Both the position numbers and the translations under genes were made by a program. The notes under the pieces are model-generated. The model ran no database searches, had not been told where the DNA came from, and saw only the letters and a list, made by a program, of their open reading frames with translations. DNA of 64,000 bases from Brachynemurus nebulosus. Taxonomy: Eukaryota > Arthropoda > Insecta > Neuroptera > Myrmeleontidae. The stretch spans positions 17,004,305-17,068,304 of the forward strand of contig JAPWDM010000006.1 in the NCBI GenBank assembly GCA_035578155.1, in the 5' to 3' direction. Every line of letters begins with the position of its first letter. Within the stretch, counting starts at the first letter, position 1. Of the stretch, positions 36,045-46,544 are shown piece by piece.

Positions 36045-38790
36045 ATTTACATTTTGGAAAAATTATTCATTTATTACAGCGGGTGTCATGAAAAGACCTG
36101 AGCGCGGGACTATGGCAGAAATCCGTTTCGAAGAGTCTCGAGAAACCGAAAATGAGGTTTACTAAAATTTTCCTCCAGAGGAAGAATGCCTCCAATTGTT
36201 AAGAAATTTGGTGTGTAGGTCAATAGTTCCAATAGGTTGGATAAGTTCGTTAGCCAGATACATCCGATTCTTGGAAGCTAAAATTTTCGCCAATTTTAGT
36301 GTTTTTTTTGCAAAATTTGACCAGAATTCAAAAATTTTTTTGATTTTTTTTATACCATCGAAAAGAGCGTAAAAAATTACATAAGATAAGCTTGTCATCT
36401 TATAACGAGAAGAATTGTCATCTAGCACAAACGCGACAGCGGAGTTGAAGCGTTTTTGGGTTGACAATTCTTCGAGCTAAATTGCTGTTAGGCAAGAAAT
36501 TTGAGTTGTAGAAAACACAAATTTATTCAGAAAAAATATAAAACTCAAGTGTAATACGGTAAGATAATTTAAGGAATAAAATAAATTAGTATAGGTAATT
36601 CAAATTATAATTTAATATATTGTTACTATGGTTCTGGAGCCAGTAAAATTTTTTATCGTATTTACCTACAATGAAATGACCAATGAAATGTTTTGTACCA
36701 TTTTTATCGCTGTAAAATACAATATTCTTATGGAGTTATGGGACTTGATACACATGAGTTAAATTATCAAAATAAAAATAAACTAACTTTTCAAGAACGC
36801 GTCATCAACTGGCATCATGACGCTGGCCGGAAGTTTTTTTGTAGACAAAATTTAATAACTTCAATCGATTGTAGGCCGTTTGTAGATGTTTGTAGTATAT
36901 TTATTTTCGTTTATAGCCCTTTAGTTTATTTGTAATTAACAATCAAAATTTTGTTCTGAAGTTAGCCGGAACCAGTCGTGAATGTAATTTTTTTTGGTAA
37001 CAACAGAAAGATTATCGTTTGTAGTGTCTAAATATAAAGGTAAAATGTTCGTAGGATCGCCTGATAAAACATAATTAATTAAAAAGTTATTTAAAAAATT
37101 GCGCATGCGTACCATTTTAAATTTGCTCCATGTGAGTTCGTTATTTTAAATTTGACGCATGTACTATTCAAAATTTAACAGATTGAGTTTATGATTACAA
37201 TAAAATTTGATCTAATTTTTTTTATTTTTAATTAATTATGAAAGATAATAATAATAAATTCTTAAAAAGGAAAATTTCTTACATCTACACATTTTTAAAC
37301 TCATGTATTTTTATCGCAAAGAGTGCAATGGATTTTATTTCGACAATGGTTTGTAGAATATTTTGAATTTGAATTTTTCTTGGACAGCAATTAGTATTTA
37401 TCTATTATTGAAAATCTTATATGCTTTAAAACTTCAAAATTAAAAAATATTACAAAAAGTTAACCACATGTAACAGAGTAATTAGATTGTTTTATGAGGT
37501 TGTTATATTTTTGAAAATAAAAATAAAACAATGAATTTTAAAAAAGTAATTTTTTTATTTCAATAAAACATGTTTAAGAATATATAATACATATTATTAA
37601 AATAATTTTTTCTTAATACACTATCAAAAATACATCGTAGTTTCTTTTAAACTTGTGTCAGCAATTGATATCAATGAAAAATTCTAAAAAAATAGCAGCT
37701 TTAAATAATACAATCACACAAAGATTAAATGTGCAAATTAAATAAACTCATCAGTTACTGAAGCAATTCTTTAAAAAATAATTTACTTAATATGAAAATA
37801 ACTTTGATTTGTTACTTTTAACCAAATTGAAGTTTTCTTGTAACGAGCCACCTTTCGAGTAGTTAATTTAATAACAGGTTTAACACAATTGAAAATTATT
37901 TATTATTATTATCTATTTTTCATTAATAATTTATTATTATTATCTTTCATAATTAATTAAAAATAAAAATTTTTTAGACTAAATTTTACTGTAATCATAA
38001 AGGCAATCTGTTAAATTTTGAATAATACAATGCAATAAAACCTATACATGCGTCAAATTTAAAATAACGAACTCACATGGAGCAAATTTAAAATGGTACG
38101 CATGCGCAATTTTTTTAAATAATTTTTTTTAATTAATTATGCTTTATCAGGCGACCCTACTAACATTTTACCGTTATATTTAGACACTACAAACGATAAT
38201 CTTTCTGTTGTTACCAAAAAAAATTACATTCACGATTGCTTCCGGCTAACTTCAGTACAAAATTTTGATTGTTAATTACAAATAAACTAAAGGGCTACAA
38301 ACGAAAATAAATATACTACAAACATCTACAAACGGCCTACAATCGATTGAAGTTATTAAATTTTGACTACAAAAAAACTTCCGGCCAGCGTCATGATGCC
38401 GTCATCACCGATTTTGAAAATTTGTTTACTAGAGAGATAAATTATTTTAAATGGATATAATTTATGTTGTATTAGGTCTGCTAGGGTCCGGAGGTCCTTA
38501 AGTGCAAAAAATAAAACTACCCAACCGATTTTAAAAATTTTTTCACCTTTAAAAATTTAATTTCATTTAAATACATATAACTATGCTATACTATATGAGA
38601 TCCGTCAGGGTTTTGAAGACCCAAAAAGCGCCAAAAATTAACTAGTCAACTGATTTTGAAAATTTTCTCACTGTTAGAGAGCTAAGCAATTTTAATTGGA
38701 TACAAGTTGTTATACGAGATCCGCCAGTGTCCAGTCTTTGAAAATTCACTATGTTATGCAGATGCTGCGACAGGGGTATTTTTTTCTTGG
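36045..38790 (+). repeat. Repeat R copy, split by a nested 1.59-kb element
   Basis: 5' module at 36060-36300 (CCTGAGCGCGGGACTATGGC, TTCGTTAGCCAGATACATCC), then CTTTTCAAGAACGCGTCATC at 36788-36807, then the nested element. It resumes at 38401 with GTCATCACCGATTTTGAAAA, about three minisatellite units, and the 3' module ATTCACTATGTTATGCAGAT near 38744. Position and reading match the uninterrupted copy at 33180-33215. Confidence 0.7.
36811..38400. mobile_element. 1590-bp element with about 450-bp inverted arms (MULE/foldback type)
   Basis: The left arm starts GGCATCATGACGCTGGCCGG, and the right arm, read on the minus strand from 38400, starts with the same 20 bases. Near identity continues for about 450 bp (36811-37260 and 37925-38400). 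Flanks GTCATCAACT (36801-36810) and GTCATCACCG (38401-38410) agree at 8 of 10 positions, a probable 9-10 bp target duplication. Long arms with 9-bp-class duplications fit Mutator-like or foldback elements. The loop of about 660 bp is AT-rich with no transposase frame. It sits inside repeat R. Confidence 0.85.
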
Positions 38791-39331
38791 AAACATTTGT
38801 GTTAAATTACATCGATTGTTTCCCTCTTTATTTATTGGATACCATTTCGTTTTACATCATTATCGCTCGTCCTTCGTGTAGAGTTAGTGAAGCGAAAAAT
38901 ACGCTTTTTTTTGGTTATTTGCTTAAACAACAGAAGAGTTTGGGCGAAGACAATCGGTTAAGTGAGATAAAAAAAAAAAAATTGTGAGATAACCAAAATT
39001 AAATTCAAGTATATTAAGGGTTTTGTTTTCAAGGCTAGAAATAGTAGATTGTTATGGAATTGTTATTGGTTTAGTCTGGTATGGAGTTAAAATTTTCTAA
39101 TGGAAGATTTTTGTACTCATTTAAAACTCGTACAGTTCTCAGTCAAACTGCCAATTACTAAACATAATTTTACTTTAGGTTTTAATGGTCTATCAAAATT
39201 GTCTAAATGTGTTTCTAAATAAACCATTTATAAACTAAATTAGATACATTAAAACTTCTATTGAGTACACCTTTGGTATTTGTATAACATTGGAACAACA
39301 GTAATTTTTGAAAAATCTAGATTTGGCTGCT
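38791..39331. other. AT-rich spacer, nothing recognised
   Basis: No coding frame that I trust; the open frames here overlap the R 3' module and poly-A. Confidence 0.5.
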
Positions 39332-39339
39332 GTATTCAT

Positions 39340-39607
39340 CAGGGCTTAATTTTGGGAAATGGGATTCTGGCATCTCCCAGGGATTGTGTACGTTTTGCCG
39401 CAACGCCGGCACTTTTCAGGGATTCTCCACCGATCCATAGGTGATTTTTTTGATTTTGTTCGTCAGTCTCATTCAAGAGGTATGACAGACTACGACAATC
39501 GCTTTTTTCTTTTTTGGTCGTCAAGACTTCTTCTTTTCTTGCTCGTTACTTCTATTTTTTTGGGAAAATTCAGTTACGTTGGTTACAATTTTAGAAATTA
39601 AGCCCTG
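39340..39607. mobile_element. hAT-like MITE, 268 bp, with 8-bp duplication
   Basis: Left end CAGGGCTTAATTTTGGGAAA; right end on the minus strand CAGGGCTTAATTTCTAAAAT. Flanks GTATTCAT (39332-39339) and TTATTCAT (39608-39615) agree at 7 of 8. CAGGG-type termini with an 8-bp duplication are diagnostic of hAT-derived MITEs. The interior is GC-richer than the surroundings (GCCGCAACGCCGG). No coding capacity. Confidence 0.85.
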
Positions 39608-39615
39608 TTATTCAT

Positions 39616-40122
39616 TACCGGTTTTTGTCAGTTTGTGTCGATTAGGAAAACGTTCGGGGTTCAATCCTTGTGTGATAGGGTATTTGGGTATCGAAATGAA
39701 TATCAGACGCTAATAGTTAGTATACTGAATGTTCATTGTGAGACCACCAATATGGGTCTTGCTTGCTATGAGACCGTCTAAGCGAATTCTTTTTCAAACA
39801 TTATCACTTTTCAACCCCCACTTCTATTGACCAAATCATGGCATCACTATGGTAAATATCACCATAACAAAACTTTCTAAACAGTTTCAGTGACGGTTCA
39901 CCAATATAGTCAGCGGCGTATCGCCACAAGTTGAACGATTTAATCCAGTTGAACATTTCAGACGATGTGGCCTGTCGTCTTTTCTCGAATGGTAACAGAA
40001 GTTGATGATATGAACATTTAGTTATTGTCCTTTCTAAAAAAAAATTATATCAACGAACGTCTGAAGGGGTAAATGACATATATTCTATGCATATTTAAAA
40101 AAAAAGATATTTGAAGATGATG
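39616..40122. other. Spacer with a possible RNA polymerase III B-box
   Basis: GGGGTTCAATCCTTGTG near 39657 resembles a tRNA T-arm/B-box, but no matching A-box or tRNA fold is visible. Otherwise no features. Confidence 0.3.
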
Positions 40123-40124
40123 TA

Positions 40125-41045
40125 GGGTAAGTGCGGGAGAGATGCCTCAGTAGCCATAGTTCGTTCGTTGATTGATAGATGGCGCTATTAATGGATTATG
40201 TGTTTAAAATTAGTTACTTATTTAAGCTGTATATGGTAAAATTTATGATTAGTCCATCAGTTTAGTAATTATCCAACTTTTTATTATTGAAAAATAAGTT
40301 TGTTAAAATAATATTTTATCAAGAATTTAATTCATTAGAATTTAAGAATGTATATTTCATTGTTTTAATGAAAATGAGTTTTGTTATTAATTTAGGTATA
40401 TTTTAAAAGTACTATATAAAATTTTAGGTTAGAATTCCGCACTATGCTTGCTTTAGCAACATGCGGCATCTATCCCAACAAAAAGGAGAGATGCCGCATT
40501 TAAAGTTGGTATAGATGCCGCATCATATTTACATGTTAAAAACATAGACTTATATACCTTAATTATGCAATTTTTTTCGGACTTTAAATATAAAAGATCC
40601 ATTAATGGATAAGGAAGAGCCCTCATATTAGTGAAAATAACGAAAATAATGATGATTGCCTGTGTATTGAATGTTTTGAAAAATACTCAGAAACAAAAAA
40701 AAAGTTGACTGGTTAAGATGTATAAAGTGCCAAAAATGGTTACATATGGCATGCATCATGTATGGAGATGTGTGTAAAATGCAAAATTTTTAATATGGAC
40801 TATGCGGCGTTTCACCGTCTTTGACGCGGCATCTCTCCTATAGGTGTCGGAGAGACGCCGTTTTGCAGGTTCTACAAAAATGTCAATTATGAATCCTTTA
40901 TGACTCAAAATTTAAAATTATTTATAAATAATTTTAAAGAACAATATTTACATTTATTGTGTACCAAATTTCAAATCAACTAAATATATACTTTAAGAAT
41001 TATCAAGTGTTTTCAAAATGTGCGGCATCTCTCGCGCATTCACCC
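40125..41045. mobile_element. TA-flanked GGG-ended element, family 2 (GCGGCATCTCTCC word array)
   Basis: TA flanks (40123-40124, 41046-41047). Left end GGGTAAGTGCGGGAGAGATG; right end on the minus strand GGGTGAATGCGCGAGAGATG. At least eight copies of a GATGCCGCA / GCGGCATCTCTCC word are spread inside in both orientations (near 40142, 40463, 40490, 40513, 40803, 40829, 40853, 41023). It contains the zinc-finger remnant at 40621-40793. Same architecture as 12986-13865 and 58674-59686. Confidence 0.8.
40621..40793 (+). pseudogene. C-terminal zinc-finger remnant of a transposase-like protein, frameshifted
   Basis: The frame from 40621 reads an acidic linker and then CLCIECFEKYSETK. A run of nine A at 40695-40703 forces a one-base frame change, after which the reading is VDWLRCIKCQKWLHMACIMY to TAA at 40791-40793. 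The combined pattern C-x-x-C, W-x-x-C-x-x-C, W-x-H-x-x-C is the PHD-like finger seen at the C-terminus of many insect pogo/jerky-type transposases. Its place at the right-hand part of a TA-flanked TIR element fits. The rest of the protein is gone. Confidence 0.6.
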
Positions 41046-41047
41046 TA

Positions 41048-41759
41048 CATACTTTGTGGCACATATTTCTTTTTTTTTTATAAATTTTCTTTGTCATACT
41101 TTTAATGATATAAAAAACCGTTATTTAAATATTCCGTTTTTCGAAATAACGATGAGAGAGTAAAAAGCATTCTTTTAAAATTCGCAAAAAATAATTCTTC
41201 AGATTTATTTTCATCATAAAAATAAAATCAAGTTTCACATATACATACATGTGTGCTACCGAAACCGACCTCTGCCCCCCTCAGTCCCGCGTACCCCTCC
41301 TCACCTCGACGGACGAGAGGTTCACACAACAAAAGTTTATTATCTTTTTTTAGCTTGCACAGTGTGAAAAAAGAGATATGTGCGATGATAAATAAAACAA
41401 AAAGATTTTTGTTTTTGAAATAATTCAGTTTTTGCCGTCAAATAAAGAGAAAAAAATAAAAATTCTTTTTTTTTTTATCTGCGCCCAAACGAACGAAAAA
41501 AAGATTATCTTTCTTTTTGTCAAATTTCGTTGAATATTCGTTTCGAGGAATTTGTTAATACGAAACGACCGTCTTACGAGACGTGTCTAGGCCCTACGCG
41601 AGCCAGGGGGGGGGGGTTGGTAACGGATTGCGTGCAACAATTCGATTCCGGTCGACGTCAGAATCAATGCGTTGTATATTGGTTGTAATTAAGTTGAAAC
41701 AATCACGACAAGTTGGAGCGAAAGAATAGGATAGAATTTTTATTATTTGTATATAGACG
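41048..41759. other. Spacer with a GC-rich patch and a G11 run
   Basis: 41262-41330 is a GC-rich island. It contains a pyrimidine-rich run ending CAG (CTCTGCCCCCCTCAG) that resembles a splice acceptor, followed by a short open stretch SRVPLLTSTDERF. There is no good donor and no family match. A G11 run lies at about 41607-41617. Confidence 0.3.
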
Positions 41760-43139
41760 AGGTGCTAGGTGACATTGAGTATGCATGAACGTGGTATAGA
41801 ATTTGACTTTTGATTATTGTTAGGGGGTCTTAGGTGAGTATGAAAACCCGTTGCGTAGACCTCTAGGATGGTCGACAAACTAAAGGGGGGGAGGGGGAAA
41901 GTTGCAGAAAAATTTGGAGAAAGATTGATCATAGAGTGATAGTTTTTTGTTTTTTAATTTGTTTGCAATGAAATGATCTAACATTTATGTCATATCGTCC
42001 CGCCAATTCAAAAGTGAGATATTGTCAAAATAGTACTATTGAGAAAAACAGGATTAAAGTTTTCGAGTTTTTTTAATTTATAACAACTTCTACTTAAATT
42101 AATTTTTAACTATTTTAACGCTTTCGTAAAGACAAAAATTATATTTCCTACTGTCGTTACTAGTTTTTGGAACATAAATTCGAACCTTTGAATAATAATA
42201 GCAATTTTATTGTAAATATCCCAGTGTTACACTGTTACATTTTAAAAATTTACAAAAAATATTATTTTATAAGAAAATATCCCAAGGTTCTGCTAACTTA
42301 CATTAATAATTTCGATACAGAAATTTAAATAAACAAAAAAATAATGATTCTAATTGAAAAATTTAAATTATTAGTTACTAATACTAAATTATTAATCACC
42401 ATCACTATTATCATCTTACAATTCATTCTTAGACTTAGTTGTTGATATTAAATTTTCATAAAAATTGTGGTATACGCTTGGTAGTCTGATTTGGCTATAA
42501 ACTGGTTTCTTAAAAATATTGCCTAATACTAAAATAAAATTTGTTAATTTACTAATTTTAATGAAATGTTCTTCATTTATGTTCTACAAGTTCAAAAAAC
42601 TTTGTTGTATTACATAACAGCATCGTATAAATATCTCAACGTAATACCAAATAAAAATATGTAATATCATTTTCTCCAATCGAACATTGATATATGGTCA
42701 ATATCTCAGTGTTCGACTTAGAAATATGCGGACAATAGTACTTCGTTGAACATTGGTTTTTTTTGGTATAACTTTTTTAATATCAAACGGACAAAAAATT
42801 CTTCAATATAACATCTTAAAGTACTCGAAAAATGGAATACGACAGTGTCAATAACTCAATATGGCCATTTTTGAAGATATCCCACTGTAGCATTGATGAG
42901 ACGATATGCAAATTTTTGATATACCTAACGGTTTTCGTGTAAAAAAAATGAAAATAGAAGGCAACGTTAAAATTCAAGTATTCTTAGTATACAGGGATTG
43001 TTAACTACAAAAATTTGCAAATGACATAAATTGTATATCATTTTATTACAAACAATTTAAAAAAAGTTATCACTCTACGATCAATAATAATCAAGATATA
43101 TGTAAATTAAAAATCACAAAGTGATTGAAAAAATTATCC

Positions 43140-43210
43140 GGATCGGCCGGGAATTGAACCCAGGATCTCCTGGTAACTGGCCAGGTGTACTATCCATTAC
43201 ACATCGATCC
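43140..43210 (-). tRNA. tRNA-like sequence, unit 1 (SINE head or tRNA pseudogene)
   Basis: On the minus strand it folds as a cloverleaf: acceptor GGATCGA with CCGATCC (one mismatch), D-stem TGTA/TACA, anticodon stem CCTGG/CCAGG around CCAGTTA, and T-arm CTGGG TTCAATT CCCGG. The anticodon position would read AGT (Thr-type), but residue 33 is C, not the usual T. The B-box GGGTTCAATTCC is excellent. Five bases after the 3' end is a T6 run, a usable Pol III terminator. The D-region wording GTGTAATGGATAG is close to insect tRNA-Gln. Confidence 0.5.
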
Positions 43211-43479
43211 TTTGCTCGACAAGCGTCCGACACAGACAACATTCACTCACTTATGTGTATGAACTCTCTGTAATGCGAGAAGCAGTTACAATTTTTCAAT
43301 TTCAAATATTATCGAGTGCTTGTGAAACACTACTACGTATGACAGACTTTTGTCTGCATTTCAACACACGTAGTTCACTTCAGCTGAACTGCAACTTTAA
43401 GCACTCGACTTCCTTGGTTAACATGACCAAAAGCCACATATGTAAATTAAAAATTACAAAGTGATTGAAAAAATTATCC

Positions 43480-43551
43480 GGATCGGTAGGGAATCGAACC
43501 CAGGATCTCCTGGTAACTAGCCAGGTGTGCTATCTATTACACCATCGATCC
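43480..43551 (-). tRNA. tRNA-like sequence, unit 2 (SINE head or tRNA pseudogene)
   Basis: Acceptor GGATCGA/CCGATCC, D-arm GTG...CAC, anticodon stem CCTGG/CCAGG with loop CTAGTTA (T33 present, anticodon position AGT), T-loop TTCGATT. The T-stem has two mismatches (CTGGG against CCCTA). As in unit 1, a T6 run follows five bases after the 3' end. The surrounding unit repeats unit 1 at 340-bp spacing. Confidence 0.5.
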
Positions 43552-43859
43552 TTTGCTCGACAGGCGCCCGACACAGACAACATTCAATCACCTATGTGTA
43601 TGTACTCTCTATAATGCGAGAAGCAGTTACAATTTTTTAATTTCAAATATTATCGAGTGCTTGCTCTTGTGCAGTCTCCCGATTGGCTTTTTCTGCAACT
43701 TCCCTCCCTCACCCCCAATTTGTCGACCAACCTAGAGGTCGACGACGTGGGTTTTCATACTCACCTGAGACCCCCTAACAATAATCAAAAGTCAAATTTT
43801 ATACCACTTTCATGCATACTTAATGTCACCTAGCACCTGGGCTAATATGAGTTTATCAG

Positions 43860-43896
43860 TGTGGGCTCTTGGCGAGCGCGAACAGAGGAAACACAG
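43860..43896 (+). CDS. Candidate micro-exon, unproven
   Basis: GC-rich 37 bp between TTTATCAG and GTAAAT, an acceptor/donor-like pair. One open reading gives WALGEREQRKH. It stands directly after the inverted-repeat element. No family recognised; such a pairing can arise by chance. Confidence 0.15.
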
Positions 43897-44288
43897 GTAA
43901 ATTTTCTCATTTAACCGACGACGCTACGTGATTGTGGTTTGGTGGATTTAAAAAGCATTTAATTTGATTTTAAAGAAGAAAAAAAACAGAAAGAGGTAAA
44001 ATGTGTCAGACGCAAGGAATAGAAATAAATGAGTCAGTTATCGAAGACAAAGGATTAAAAATCTTTTCTTGAGAAGTATATGAAAAATAATAATTAGATT
44101 GTAAGAAAAGTTGTTTTCAATGCAAATATTTCTAAGCTGTAGTCCATGGAAACTAAGGATTCTACGAATAAATTGTTACAATTTCATCTGTTTGCACATT
44201 GTGTTTTGATATTTGACTCGGGTGTTTAATCAATTTGTCTATATAGATAAGATTATGTACCAATAACTTAAATCGAGAAATGCTTATT
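43897..44288. other. AT-rich spacer, nothing recognised
   Basis: No coding frame or repeat border seen. Confidence 0.5.
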
Positions 44289-44797
44289 AATATAAGGTGA
44301 CCAGACGTTCCGTTTTCAACGGGACAGTCCCGTTTTTCGGAGACATGTCCCGGTGTCCCGACCAAAGTTTTCGGGACGCCCATTTATCCTGTTTTGTCAA
44401 TATTTGAACTAATACGCTATTTTATGAAAAGTTTTATTCATAATTATTAGGCTAAAAAATGTCTAACTGTATTATTCATATTCTGATGATAAAATGAACT
44501 TACTTATTATTCAGAATAAAATATTATCACTGTTGTAAGAGGTGTGGCTGTGATTTCCTTGATAATATCCTTTTGTTTCATTATCAGGGGTCTCATGCTA
44601 CAGTGGTGGTGGAATCATCCGTCACCAAATTAATTTTATGGCAGAAAGAAAAATTAACACTCTATTGACTTAAATTTTCAAAAATTCTCTGGGGGAAGGA
44701 CTCCTCTTTTCTCATGGGAAGTACTCCGTGCCCCCAAACTCTTCCATAAGGTCGGCTGTCTCATTTTGACTCTTTACAAATCTGGTCACCTTATATT
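44289..44797. mobile_element. TIR element (AATATAAGGTGACCAGA ends)
   Basis: AATATAAGGTGACCAGA at 44289-44305 is exactly mirrored by TCTGGTCACCTTATATT at 44781-44797. The left subterminal region repeats CGGGACA/TGTCCCG words (CAACGGGACAGTCCCGT, GACATGTCCCGGTGTCCCGA). Ends of this wording (GGTGACCAGACGT with repeated GTCCCG) recur widely in animal non-autonomous DNA transposons. No coding frame. Target duplication not decidable because the ends are TTATTAAT/ATATTATT. Confidence 0.75.
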
Positions 44798-45009
44798 ATT
44801 ATCATACGAAAATATGCAAAAAACCATTCACCGTTTTTCGCCTAAACAATTGGCCATTTTTCTCAAAAGGTAACCCCGAAAATTAGTAGTTTTCAAGTTT
44901 GAGGAATTATTACACCATGAGTTATATAAACGATCCCTCGAAAAGAGAAGGTTTGTTAACCTTTTGCCATTTCCAACATATTTTTTAAAACATGGCGTGA
45001 CCATATTCT

Positions 45010-45720
<711 letters not shown>

Positions 45721-46500
45721 TAACGAAATAGCAGCGTTTAACATATATCTACATACTTGTCACTACAGCTATGCCATCTATTTCCAAAGATACATATCTG
45801 AGATATTATGACATATCGGTAGAAGGGGAAGAGAAAATAATAATTTGACTGTAATAAAACTGACTTCACATTCCATAAGAGAAATAAACGTTTCATAGCT
45901 CAGAAATGGATAGTTACCGAAAAATTCTAAGAATTCTGTCTAGAAAAATATGTGAACTTTTACAGTTAAAAAGTTATTGGAAGAAAAATAATAATAATTC
46001 TTTTTTACATTATATTATTATAATGTGAGTGGAGGACAAGGAGAAAAAAAGTTGCAGGCTAGGATTTGGAAAGTATACCTGTCTGCAGTCGTCTTCCCAG
46101 GGGAATTATGCCAATATTTATCTAGAAAATTTTAGAAAAACTTTTACAAGCATAGTTGGTCGAGGGATTTGGACCCTTGACCTACCAGTTCGAAGTGCTC
46201 GGCCACTTGGAACGAAAATTAATTTGAATTTTTCTAGCTCTAACTATTAAAATTTATAGCATTATCCTGTATAACTTTATTTAATTTAACCGGATTTGTA
46301 TCTCTTCTAGCATTTATAGGATTTTCCAAAGATATCAGAGATTTACCTCTTGTACCATTAAAACTTTCTCTCTTTCTTCCAACGTTATTTATACGTTTAC
46401 AAAAATTTTAACTAAAGTCTTGTAAAGAAAATAAAATCCTGTTTTTTTCTGCTTTGTTTATGTTAAATTATGCACTGGCTGTTATCTTTTTAATATAATT
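45721..46500. other. AT-rich spacer with a tRNA-like fragment
   Basis: No gene. Includes the tRNA-like stretch at 46141-46207 described separately. Confidence 0.45.
46141..46207 (-). repeat. Class II tRNA-like fragment (SINE remnant?)
   Basis: On the minus strand CCAAGTGGCCGAGCAC resembles the A-box region of a Ser/Leu-type tRNA, and GGGTCCAAATCCCTCGACCA resembles a T-arm. The acceptor stem does not close, so I call a tRNA-derived remnant, not a gene. Confidence 0.35.
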
Positions 46501-46544
46501 GCATTTCTACTTTAAAATCATTTACTCTAAATACTGTGCATACC

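Larger units (their letters stand above)
43098..43690 (-). mobile_element. Tandem pair of tRNA-headed units (SINE-like)
   Basis: Unit 1 (about 43098-43437) and unit 2 (about 43438-43690, truncated) share ATATGTAAATTAAAAATxAC, the tRNA-like block, CGACACAGACAACATTCA, CTCTxTAATGCGAGAAGCAG and TTATCGAGTGCTTG. They interrupt the right arm of the 41760-43838 element, so they are later insertions. The body resembles the hairpin at 35075-35210. Confidence 0.6.
41760..43838. mobile_element. Long inverted-repeat element, about 2.1 kb
   Basis: The left arm starts AGGTGCTAGGTGACATTGAG and the right arm on the minus strand AGGTGCTAGGTGACATTAAG. They stay highly similar for about 150 bp (GACTTTTGATTATTGTTAGG, GGTGAGTATGAAAACCC, GTTGCAGAAAAA), then more loosely to about 42000 and 43010. 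The right arm is interrupted by the tRNA-like tandem at about 43095-43690. The core holds spaced variants of ATATCCCAGTGTT. No protein frame and no clear target duplication. Confidence 0.7.

Noticed and set aside
36162..36467. 101-codon minus-strand frame
   Set aside because: It falls in the 5' module of repeat R; the frame is not kept in the other R copies.
39640..39690. tRNA gene suggested by GGGGTTCAATCC
   Set aside because: A B-box alone; no acceptor or anticodon stem can be drawn.
41262..41330. Exon with acceptor CTCTGCCCCCCTCAG
   Set aside because: No convincing donor and only a short open stretch; kept as a note in the spacer entry only.
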